From positions 1-18,798 of the forward strand of contig CAKVJR010000023.1 of assembly GCA_934754855.1 (NCBI GenBank): a stretch of 18,798 nucleotides of DNA, read 5' to 3'. The notes beneath the pieces were generated by a model. It was not told the DNA's origin. It was given only the letters and a program-made list of their open reading frames with translations, and made no database searches. Each line of letters begins with the position of its first letter. Position 1 is the stretch's first letter. Shown one piece after another: positions 6,641 through 13,791 of the stretch. Made by a program: the position numbers and the translations under genes. This DNA comes from an uncultured Candidatus Melainabacteria bacterium (GTDB lineage Bacteria > Cyanobacteriota > Vampirovibrionia > Gastranaerophilales > Gastranaerophilaceae).

Positions 6641-8350
6641 TTATTTGCTCTTTTTAAGACGATCAATCATGTTGTCCATTTGAGTTCTGTCTTTGAACCA
6701 TACGTCGTTTGCACCGTATGTTTGACCGTCGTTAGCAACGTATGAACCTTGTTGTCTGTGTTGTACATCGCCTTCTTCATCAACTTGGTTGTAGTTGTCA
6801 ACGTTCAAAGCAACAACGTGAGCCAAATCTTCAAGTTCAGTTATGTTATCATCACTGATGAAGCCGAGGTTTACACCAACCGTAGCCAATGCCGATTTCA
6901 ATGCTTGGAGGTCAACTAAGCCGCCTGAGTAGCATTTAATACCTGTTTGTTCTTCTGCTTGTTGAGCGATAACCTTCAAGGCTTCAAAACCGTTTGTTGC
7001 ATTGATTTTTTCACCTGTGAACGGGCTGACTGTTTGGTCACCGAATACTTCTGAACCGTCAACTTTGCCGTTTCCGTTCATATCGCTCATTGCGAGCATT
7101 TTATCACCGCCGGTTGCTGCACCATCTGCAATGCCGTTTCCGTCAGCATCAATACCTGTGTTACCCGATACTGCATCAACTTTACCATCTCTGTTGAAGT
7201 CAACGATGATAGGAGATGTGTATGTTTCACCAATGTTTGTACCCCAAGAGATTTTTCTTGCGGGTTCTGTGTAAACATTTTTAACAACATCGGGATCGCC
7301 GATAACTTTAACTTCTGCATCAACTTTGATTCTCGAGAAGTCGAAGTCGCCTGCTTTGATATCAACGATACCTGTCGATGTAACATCGATATTATTTGTT
7401 TTGCCGTTTGCAAGATCGATATCAAGGTTTTTCGTACCGTCGATTTTGTGAATTGTTCTTGTTGCAGTTTCACGAGTATATTCTTGTTCAACTGTGTAAG
7501 AGTTTGTACCTCTTTGTTTTGTTGCGATACATTCTTTGAATGTGCCGTCTTGTAAACCTCTTGTGTGGATATAACCGTCATTATTTTGACCGTCCACTCT
7601 TGCAATAACGTATTTTGCACTGCCATCAGCATTCTTTTGAGTTACTGATTGAACGATTGCGTATGCAGGAACACCCTTAGCATATTCTTTGAACAATTCG
7701 CCATTGTCATACAATGTTTCTAACATCTTCATGTTAGCATTATCAAGTTTGTATGTTTCTTTCATTTTGGCTAAGTAATCTGCTTTACCGTTAGTGCCTG
7801 TTGCTGATGTAATATCATACAAAAGTTGTGTCGATTCTGTCGTACGGAGTTCAACAGCATCAATTGCTGCTTGACCGATTTTTTCGCCCAAAATCGTAGT
7901 ATTTTCAGAGATTGTTCCGTTTGCAATCATTTTATCCATTGTCATGATTGTGTTGGAGCCGTCATCTGCTTTAATTGTTACGTCATCGCCCCAGAAACCG
8001 ACTAAGTGATCACCTTTACCCATTTTAATATTAACGTTGTCAGCAACCGTCAATGCCGTGTCATTACCATCTCCGGTGTCAATATTTACCGTACCTTTGT
8101 CGCTGACTACCGCTACCATATCTTGGTCAAGTGATGAATCCCAATCCGAAAGGGCATTCGTATCAAGTTTAATATCTACATCGTTACCGAGAACTACTAC
8201 GTTTTGATTACCAGTTCCCGTCGTGATGTCAACGTTGTTGCCCCGAACATTAATGTTGGCATTACCGTTGCCCAATTCAATTTTTACATTACTTGATTTG
8301 TTGCCGGTATATTCTACCCTACCGTTCTTCAAAGCATCAACAATACTCAT
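6641..8350 (-). CDS. RTX-like calcium-binding protein, probably secreted without a signal peptide
   Basis: 569 residues from the ATG at 8350, which has GGAAG 8 bases upstream; an in-frame ATG at 8380 gives ten extra residues that overlap this ribosome site and is less likely. Residues ~20-135 hold Gly/Asn/Asp-rich repeats such as GNGNANI, TGTGNQNVVVLGNDVDI and IDTGDGNDTAL, which resemble RTX/beta-roll calcium repeats but are looser. Residues ~380-450 read SPIIVDFNRDGKVDAV, IDADGNGIADG, LAMSDMNGNGKVDGSEVFGD and TNGFEALKV, a pattern I recognise from the conserved block of haemolysin-type calcium proteins (DLDGDG...DxNGDGxIxxGxELFG...NGFEAL). There is no N-terminal leader, consistent with type I secretion, but no exporter lies nearby. 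Role unknown: adhesin, surface layer or toxin-like protein are possible. Confidence 0.65.
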   Translation of the reverse strand: MSIVDALKNGRVEYTGNKSSNVKIELGNGNANINVRGNNVDITTGTGNQNVVVLGNDVDIKLDTNALSDWDSSLDQDMVAVVSDKGTVNIDTGDGNDTALTVADNVNIKMGKGDHLVGFWGDDVTIKADDGSNTIMTMDKMIANGTISENTTILGEKIGQAAIDAVELRTTESTQLLYDITSATGTNGKADYLAKMKETYKLDNANMKMLETLYDNGELFKEYAKGVPAYAIVQSVTQKNADGSAKYVIARVDGQNNDGYIHTRGLQDGTFKECIATKQRGTNSYTVEQEYTRETATRTIHKIDGTKNLDIDLANGKTNNIDVTSTGIVDIKAGDFDFSRIKVDAEVKVIGDPDVVKNVYTEPARKISWGTNIGETYTSPIIVDFNRDGKVDAVSGNTGIDADGNGIADGAATGGDKMLAMSDMNGNGKVDGSEVFGDQTVSPFTGEKINATNGFEALKVIAQQAEEQTGIKCYSGGLVDLQALKSALATVGVNLGFISDDNITELEDLAHVVALNVDNYNQVDEEGDVQHRQQGSYVANDGQTYGANDVWFKDRTQMDNMIDRLKKSK

Positions 8351-8381
8351 AATTTTTCTTCCTTTTCCTTCTAATCGCACC

Positions 8382-8436
8382 TATGTGCATTACTACACAC
8401 ATGTATATAAAAACATTTTCTATCCGATATGTGCAT
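8382..8436. repeat. Two direct copies of TATGTGCAT upstream of the RTX-like gene
   Basis: TATGTGCAT occurs at 8382-8390 and 8428-8436, 46 bases apart, between the U32 stop and the start of the RTX-like gene. They may be regulator sites, or chance in an AT-rich gap. Confidence 0.35.
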
Positions 8437-8450
8437 ATTTTCGTAATATT

Positions 8451-8465
8451 GTTACATAACGTAAC
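8451..8465. promoter_or_regulatory. Inverted repeat GTTAC-N5-GTAAC, possible operator
   Basis: GTTACATAACGTAAC is a perfect 5-base dyad with a 5-base spacer, just after the U32 stop and about 100 bases upstream of the RTX-like start. There is no T run after it, so it is not an ordinary terminator. Its role as an operator is speculative. Confidence 0.35.
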
Positions 8466-8469
8466 ATGC

Positions 8470-10311
8470 TTAACATGCACCGTGACTGGTTTTCACCATC
8501 ATTATACAATTTTTACAGTCAAATTCAAGTATATACTTTTTATTGAACTCGTCTGACAGAATTAATGGTTCTTTATAATTTGTAACATTTTTGTAATGTT
8601 TTTTGCAAAGTCCCAACGTATATTTTATGCAATGTTTTGTTGTCATTAATGTTTTTCCGTCGAGATATTTCTGGCTTTCGGCGGCATATTCGCTGACTGT
8701 TGCCCCTCTTTTTTCGTAAAATTCTTTGGCAAATTTATTATATATATTTGCGGTGTAATCAAGATTTTTGACTGGGTATTCGACTGTTGTAAGTTCTTTT
8801 GTCCTTATATCTTTTTGGAAATTTTCTTTTCTTGTAATTTGCAAATTTTCAATCGCCTGTCTTCTCAATTCGTTCAAAACCGACGCTCTGACAAAATAAT
8901 TTTTTTCTTGTTCTATATATATATTATTTATATAAAATTCGGTATTTCCTGTTTTTGAAATTTGATTTTTAACTGTTTCCGTTGATTTATCGGCATTTTG
9001 GGCAAGTTCAAATGTTTCATTTATTTTTGCAGATGCAGAAATTTTTTCTTCATCTGTTAAGGTCAATTCGATTGAATTTTCGGCTATTTTGACCAAAGCA
9101 TCGACGGGGATTTTTCTCTCGATATTTTTTCGCATAACGATTTTGTCGAAGTTGATGTCGGAATTTCTGAAAATTTTTATACCGACTTTGATATCCGCCA
9201 TTGATTTTGGAAAAATTTTGTCATTTTCGACTTTTTGAATTTGTGTGCCGATAAGTTCATTTTTATCGTTCAAAAAGCAAATTCCGTCGCCGTTATTGAG
9301 TTTTTGCCCGCTAACGGTGAAATTATTTTTAGAAATTTTTGTAATTTTCCCGATAAATTCGCCGATTGATTTTGAATAGTATTTTGTGCAAAAATCTTTT
9401 CTTTTTCCGTCGATGAAAAATTCCGTAAATCCACGATTGAAGGATTTTTCGGGAGTCGGTTCAAATTCGGGTGAAGAAAATCCGACTGATGATTTTGACA
9501 AATCGTATTTTTTCAAGACCTCGTCAATTTTTTTTCTGTAATATGAAACGACATTTCGTACATAATTTTCGTCCTTTAATCTTCCTTCAATTTTGAAAGA
9601 TGTGACGCCTGCATTGATTAAATCTTCAATTCTGTCTGACAGGTTCAAATCCTTTAAACTCAATAGATATCGGTCTTTTTCGATAAGTTTTCCGTCGTTT
9701 GAGTAAAGTGAATATTTTTTTCTGCAAGGTTGAGCACATTCGCCTCGATTTGCACTTCTTCCTCCGATTGCGTAACTCAAATAGCATTGACCGCTGTAAG
9801 AAACGCACAATGCCCCGTGAATGAATGTTTCGATTTCGATTTCAGTGTTGTCTGTGATGTTTTTGATTTGTTCAAGTGAAAATTCTCTCGGCAAAATTAC
9901 CCTGTCAAAGCCTGATTTTTCGAGGAATTTCACCTTTTCTAATGTGTTATTGTGGCACTGAGTGCTTGCAAAAATTTTAATAGGGGGCAATTTATGTTCC
10001 AAAATTCCCATATCTTGAACAATAATGCCTGAAACGCCTATGTCGTAAAGGTTATAAACTGTTTTTACAACTTCTTTTATTTCTTCGTTTTTGTAAATTG
10101 TATTCAAAGTGACGTAAATCCTTGCACGATAAACATTTGCATACTCAACGAGTTCTTTTATGTCCTCGATTGAATTTCCCGCCTGTTTTCTAGCTCCGAA
10201 TTTTAAAAAACCTATATAAACAGCATCTGCACCCGCATTTATGGCTGCAATTGCAGTTGTTTTGTCTTTTGCCGGTGCTAAAAGTTCTATTTTAAAATTT
10301 TTCCTAATCAT
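8470..10311 (-). CDS. U32 family protein, RlhA-like (rRNA C-hydroxylation type), long form
   Basis: 613 residues. The N-terminus IELLAPAKDKTTAIAAINAGADAVYIG begins the U32 barrel. ETFIHGALCVSYSGQCYLS (about 160-178) fits the U32 signature and is followed by ANRGECAQPCR, giving the four conserved Cys thought to bind an Fe-S cluster. FKIEGRLKDENYVRNVVSYYR is also typical. The C-terminal part carries MTTKHCIKYTLGLC and LEFDCKNCIMMV, the Cys-rich tail found in long U32 proteins. Known long members (RlhA) hydroxylate C2501 of 23S rRNA and shorter ones (TrhP) form 5-hydroxyuridine in tRNA; the length favours the RlhA type over protease activity. Its ATG overlaps the end of the Clp-N gene by 8 bases with only AAGG upstream, so translation is probably coupled. 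No terminator follows. Confidence 0.8.
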   Translation of the reverse strand: MIRKNFKIELLAPAKDKTTAIAAINAGADAVYIGFLKFGARKQAGNSIEDIKELVEYANVYRARIYVTLNTIYKNEEIKEVVKTVYNLYDIGVSGIIVQDMGILEHKLPPIKIFASTQCHNNTLEKVKFLEKSGFDRVILPREFSLEQIKNITDNTEIEIETFIHGALCVSYSGQCYLSYAIGGRSANRGECAQPCRKKYSLYSNDGKLIEKDRYLLSLKDLNLSDRIEDLINAGVTSFKIEGRLKDENYVRNVVSYYRKKIDEVLKKYDLSKSSVGFSSPEFEPTPEKSFNRGFTEFFIDGKRKDFCTKYYSKSIGEFIGKITKISKNNFTVSGQKLNNGDGICFLNDKNELIGTQIQKVENDKIFPKSMADIKVGIKIFRNSDINFDKIVMRKNIERKIPVDALVKIAENSIELTLTDEEKISASAKINETFELAQNADKSTETVKNQISKTGNTEFYINNIYIEQEKNYFVRASVLNELRRQAIENLQITRKENFQKDIRTKELTTVEYPVKNLDYTANIYNKFAKEFYEKRGATVSEYAAESQKYLDGKTLMTTKHCIKYTLGLCKKHYKNVTNYKEPLILSDEFNKKYILEFDCKNCIMMVKTSHGAC

Positions 10312-11665
10312 CGCCTTGAACTTTGTTTCTGATACCTTGTTTTACTTCGAGTTCGTCAGTTCCGAGATTTGTCAAAACTTTCATTGCCAAGGAATTTGAA
10401 AGCGAAACGATAGCTTCCAATAAATGTTCGGAGTAAATTTTTGTTTTCATTTCTTTTTTTGCAAGTCCCCAAGCGAGTTCCAAAACAGCCTTTGCACGAG
10501 GGGTGAACGTGATTTCTTTATCAACGTATTCATCGTTCGTGCCGAGCATTGCTTCGATTTCTTTTCTCAAATCGTGAACTGTTATGCCTAAATTTTTCAG
10601 AACTGCATAGCCGACGCCACTGCCTTGGAGCATAATTCCGAGGAGTATCAATTCTGTTCCGACGGTATTTCTGCCCATTCTTCTTGCTTCTTGGTTTGCA
10701 AATCTCAAAATAACGGGCGTTTCGTTCATTTGTTTTTCTAAAGGACGCAAAATTTGCTCAGACAATTTATCATTGGGATAAAGGTCTTTTAAAATATTAT
10801 AAGCGATACCTTTTTTGGACTTCAAAATGCCGAGAACAACGTGTTCGGGACGAACTGCCGTACTGCCCAATTCTCTTGCCGTTTCTGATGCTTTAACAAG
10901 TGCTGTCAGGGCATTTGGGGTAAAAATAATTTGCTTGTCTTCGTATTCGGCAAGTCTTGATGTAACTTGTTTTAATCTATCTGAAAACTTGTTGTAAGTA
11001 ATGCCTGCATTTTTAAGTGTTTCGCCTAATTCACCCGATTCGTCGTCCAAAATCGAAAGCATTATTTGCTCAGTGCCTAAAATTTCGTATTCCGAAGTCG
11101 TAAGTTTTGCTACGGCTTTGCTGAAAATTGCCGCAGATTCGGGGTCTTTGACGAGTGATAAAATGTGATTGTATTTTTCATCAACTTCTTTTTGCTCAAA
11201 TCCTTCGGGGTGTTTTTCTTTTTGTTTTGATTTTTTCTCGACGATTTTTTTCATAATATCTCTGACTTTTTCTTTGTCGAGATAAAGTTTATTGAAAAGT
11301 TCGTCCAAACCTGCCTCATCGCAGAGAAGAACATAGAAAAGATGTTCTGTTTTAACGAAGCCGTTACCGTTTTCAGAAGCGATTTCGTCTGCTTTTTGGA
11401 AAACTTTTCTGATTCTGTTGCTGAAAAGAACGCTTGATGCTGGGATTTTTATTTCTTTATCTTTCAAAATCTCCACGAGTGTTTCTTTGATTTTATCGGG
11501 TGAGGCATGATTCATTTTGAGAATTTTTGCTCCCAATTCGGTCGTTTTTTTGCTCAAAGCCCAAAGCAAATGTTCGGGGTAAATTTTTTTGTGACCGAGT
11601 TCAATTGCTGAAATTTGAGCATCTCTAACTGCCGTTATAGCTTTTTCCGTGAATTTTTGAAACAA
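10304..11665 (-). CDS. Clp N-terminal repeat protein without ATPase domain
   Basis: 453 residues made almost entirely of Clp_N-type helical repeats. MFQKFTEKAITAVRDAQ and KIYPEHLLWAL match the start of ClpC/ClpB, where the N-domain binds substrates and adaptors. Related units recur at about 80-125 (FVKTEHLFYVLL), 165-210 (ILGTEQIMLSIL), 245-290 (FTPNALTALVKASETA...VRPEHVVLGIL), 325-365 (VGTELILLGIM) and 393-430 (FTPRAKAVLELAW...YSEHLLEAIV): about six half-repeats, or three N-domains. No Walker A, Walker B or Clp C-terminal domain is present, and the gene ends cleanly. A Lys/Glu-rich linker lies near 140-165. The start is TTG, supported by AGGGA 8 bases upstream and by the conserved MFxKFTEKA opening. 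It may be an adaptor or decoy for a Clp protease, similar in principle to plant ClpT. Co-transcribed with the U32 gene. Confidence 0.75.
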   Translation of the reverse strand: MFQKFTEKAITAVRDAQISAIELGHKKIYPEHLLWALSKKTTELGAKILKMNHASPDKIKETLVEILKDKEIKIPASSVLFSNRIRKVFQKADEIASENGNGFVKTEHLFYVLLCDEAGLDELFNKLYLDKEKVRDIMKKIVEKKSKQKEKHPEGFEQKEVDEKYNHILSLVKDPESAAIFSKAVAKLTTSEYEILGTEQIMLSILDDESGELGETLKNAGITYNKFSDRLKQVTSRLAEYEDKQIIFTPNALTALVKASETARELGSTAVRPEHVVLGILKSKKGIAYNILKDLYPNDKLSEQILRPLEKQMNETPVILRFANQEARRMGRNTVGTELILLGIMLQGSGVGYAVLKNLGITVHDLRKEIEAMLGTNDEYVDKEITFTPRAKAVLELAWGLAKKEMKTKIYSEHLLEAIVSLSNSLAMKVLTNLGTDELEVKQGIRNKVQGDD

Positions 11666-11728
11666 TATTATAATCCCTATTTACTACTTTTACTTATCAT
11701 ACGGCAAAAACGCAAATTTGTGAATAGC

Positions 11729-11756
11729 ATTTTAGCCTCTGATTGAAAGTTTACAA
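11729..11756 (-). promoter_or_regulatory. Candidate promoter for the Clp-N/U32 operon
   Basis: On the minus strand TTGTAA (11756-11751) and TAAAAT (11734-11729) are 16 bases apart, roughly 65 bases before the TTG start. Plausible sigma70-type match, not verified. Confidence 0.35.
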
Positions 11757-11793
11757 AAATTTTACAAGAAAATCATGAACGAACGTAACAGAT

Positions 11794-11822
11794 TTTTCGA
11801 TAATAATTTTTTATGCTAATAT
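11794..11822 (+). promoter_or_regulatory. Candidate extended -10 promoter for the nrnA-like gene
   Basis: TGCTAATAT at 11814-11822 is an extended -10 element; TTTTCG at 11794-11799 is a poor -35 at 17 bases. A start near 11829 would leave a leader of about 14 bases containing GGAAG. Confidence 0.45.
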
Positions 11823-11842
11823 GTTAAAAATCGGAAGTGAAT

Positions 11843-12826
11843 ATGAAAGATAATAATTCAGCAAAAGAAATATCGGAATTAATCGGAAATGGCGACAAAA
11901 TCTTGGTTTTGACCCATGTTAATCCTGACGGAGATTGCCTCGGTTCGGCGTCTGCTCTTTATTCTTTTATAAAAAATGAATACGGCAAAGAGGCTGTATT
12001 GTGCGTTATTTCTAAGGTTCCTCAGTTGTATGAATTTTTGCCGAATGTTGATAAATTTAAAAAGCCCGAAGATATTTTAAACGAAACTTTTGATACTGTT
12101 ATTGCAATTGATTGTGCTGCAAAAGACCGTTTGGCGACTGCAGTTCCGCTCTTTGACAAGGCAAAGGTCAAAATTAATATTGATCATCACAAGACAAATC
12201 CGATGTATGCTCAATATAATTACGTTTTTGGTGAAAAAAGTTCGGCAGGCGAAGTTTTGCTGAATTTTGCAAAAGAAGCGGATTGGAAATTTGACCGTGA
12301 TATCGCAAATTCGCTCTACGTTGCGATTTTGACCGATACTGGCGGATTTAAGTTCGACAACACGACGGCTGATACGTTTCTTGCTGTTGCAGATTTGATG
12401 CAATACGGAATTAATCCGTCTTTGTTGTACCGTTGCTGTTATGAGTCAAAACCCGTTGAAACGGTTAAATTGAGTGCTTGTGCAATTGCAAAATCCGAAT
12501 TTCTTTCAAACGGCAAAATCGCTTATACAATCATTACGCTTGACGATATGAAGAAAAATAAGGCTCTTAACGAGCATACCGACGGTATTGTTGAAATGTT
12601 GCGTCAGGTAAATTCGGTTGATATTGCTTTTATTATTAAGGAAACCGAAGAGGGATTTTCTAAAATCAGTTTGAGAAGTGATAATTCCGATATCAGCAAA
12701 ATTGCTCAAAAATTCAATGGCGGCGGGCATGCTAAGGCTGCGGGCTGCACAATAAAAAAGAATTATACTATTGCTTTGAATAAATTGATCGAGGCTATAA
12801 AAGAGGAGTTTTCGTATGATTTTTGA
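11843..12826 (+). CDS. nrnA: DHH/DHHA1 phosphoesterase, NrnA-type (oligoribonuclease / pAp phosphatase)
   Basis: About 327 residues, the usual NrnA length. NrnA degrades 2-5 nt RNA fragments and dephosphorylates 3'-phosphoadenosine 5'-phosphate in the cytoplasm. Visible DHH motifs: THVNPDGDCLGS near the N-terminus, VIAIDCA, INIDHHKTNP (the DHH metal site) and ILTDTGGF; the DHHA1 domain closes with FNGGGHAKAAGCTI, the substrate-binding glycine motif. ATG 11843 is preferred over the GTG at 11837 because GGAAG (11833-11837) sits 5 bases before the ATG and overlaps the GTG. Its end overlaps the next gene by 11 bases, so the two are co-translated. The lack of RecJ- or GdpP-type extra domains supports NrnA; the exact preference for pAp, nanoRNA or c-di-AMP products is not readable from sequence. 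Confidence 0.88.
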   Translation: MKDNNSAKEISELIGNGDKILVLTHVNPDGDCLGSASALYSFIKNEYGKEAVLCVISKVPQLYEFLPNVDKFKKPEDILNETFDTVIAIDCAAKDRLATAVPLFDKAKVKINIDHHKTNPMYAQYNYVFGEKSSAGEVLLNFAKEADWKFDRDIANSLYVAILTDTGGFKFDNTTADTFLAVADLMQYGINPSLLYRCCYESKPVETVKLSACAIAKSEFLSNGKIAYTIITLDDMKKNKALNEHTDGIVEMLRQVNSVDIAFIIKETEEGFSKISLRSDNSDISKIAQKFNGGGHAKAAGCTIKKNYTIALNKLIEAIKEEFSYDF

Positions 12827-13739
12827 TGAATTTATCAGAAAAGTACGTTCGACTCCGACAATTCGCTACATTGAGAGCATTGTCAACAAGATGATTGATG
12901 CCGATTACCCCGGAATGGCGGCAGAAATGGCATTTATGTTCATTTTGGGACTTTTTCCGTTTTTGCTTTTTGCAATGTCTGTTTATGCTTGGCTTGGCAG
13001 AAGTTCTTTGAGCGGATATGTTATTTCCGCATTGACGCAGGTTGCCCCGAGTGATGTTTCAAGGCTTATCGTCAACACGTTGTCACAGGTTACGGTGTTT
13101 AAACATGGCGGAATTATGGCGGTTATCTGCTTTTTCGTAACGATTGCATTGTCGTCAAACGCCGTCGCATCAGTTATGAAGGGCTTGAATAGAGCATTTC
13201 AGACAGATGAAACAAGACCGTTTATTTATACAAGAATTTTGTCGGTTTTGATGGTATTTTTGAACGTTATTGTTTTGTTTTTGACGGTAAATATGATTTT
13301 GCTCGGCAAAATTATTATGAGCGTGGCACTTGATTTGTTCCACATTTCAAATTTAACATATCAAATAATTATGATTTTGAGATGGCCGTTGTCTTTTTTG
13401 GTTTTGTATCTCACAAGTTATTTCAGTTATTATATTTTGCCTGATATTAAAGGAAACGAGTGGGTTAAGCGTAAGGCAGCACTTGTCGGAACTTTATTTT
13501 TCAGTTGTTTTTGGTTATTGGGTTCGTGGTCATTTTCATTGTATTTAGACCATTTGAACACATATAACAGAGTTTTCGGAACTATCGGTGCGTTTGTCAT
13601 TATGATGGTATGGCTTTATTATACGGCTATGATTATTCTTCTTGGCGGGGAATTTAATTATCGCACGTATTTGCGTTTAACCGAACGTGAAGAGAAAAAA
13701 CACCGCAGACATTTCGACGAAGAGTTGTACGAAGAGTAG
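12816..13739 (+). CDS. YihY/BrkB family inner-membrane protein
   Basis: 307 residues with about six hydrophobic segments. AAEMAFMFILGLFPFLLFAMSVYAWLG is the conserved first helix of the YihY/UPF0761 family; later segments include MAVICFFVTIALSSNAVASVMKGLNRAF, ILSVLMVFLNVIVLFLTV, YLTSYFSYYILPD and IGAFVIMMVWLYYTAMIILLGGEFNY, the last with the typical GGEFN ending. The C-terminal tail is charged (REEKKHRRHFDEELYEE) and probably cytoplasmic. Members were once misnamed RNase BN; their function is not settled, with envelope roles or transport proposed. It starts inside the nrnA gene with GAGGAG 8 bases before the ATG. Pairing with NrnA looks organisational rather than functional. Confidence 0.85.
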   Translation: MIFDEFIRKVRSTPTIRYIESIVNKMIDADYPGMAAEMAFMFILGLFPFLLFAMSVYAWLGRSSLSGYVISALTQVAPSDVSRLIVNTLSQVTVFKHGGIMAVICFFVTIALSSNAVASVMKGLNRAFQTDETRPFIYTRILSVLMVFLNVIVLFLTVNMILLGKIIMSVALDLFHISNLTYQIIMILRWPLSFLVLYLTSYFSYYILPDIKGNEWVKRKAALVGTLFFSCFWLLGSWSFSLYLDHLNTYNRVFGTIGAFVIMMVWLYYTAMIILLGGEFNYRTYLRLTEREEKKHRRHFDEELYEE

Positions 13740-13747
13740 TTAACAAT

Positions 13748-13776
13748 TTGATTTTAAATCTCCTGACGTATATAAT
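13748..13776 (+). promoter_or_regulatory. Sigma70-type promoter for the TPR/lipoprotein/YkgJ operon
   Basis: TTGATT (13748-13753) and a perfect TATAAT (13771-13776) are separated by 17 bases. The predicted start, about 13783, leaves only ~9 bases before the ATG at 13792. Confidence 0.65.
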
Positions 13777-13791
13777 ATTTAAGAATACAGC

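Noticed and set aside
7087..7632. 181-residue open frame on the minus strand inside the RTX-like gene
   Set aside because: It overlaps a clear coding gene in another frame, has no family motif, and its composition looks like an out-of-frame reading.
8341..8380. Upstream in-frame ATG (8380) for the RTX-like gene
   Set aside because: The extra residues (MRLEGKGRKI) are encoded by the purine-rich ribosome site of the ATG at 8350.
8470..10311. Collagenase-type protease label for the U32 protein
   Set aside because: The characterised long U32 members act in RNA hydroxylation; the conserved Cys set supports that over a peptidase role.
11670..11676. TATAAT just before the TTG start of the Clp-N gene as its promoter
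   Set aside because: It lies between the AGGGA ribosome site and the start codon, so transcription from it would remove the ribosome site; more likely just an AT-rich spacer.
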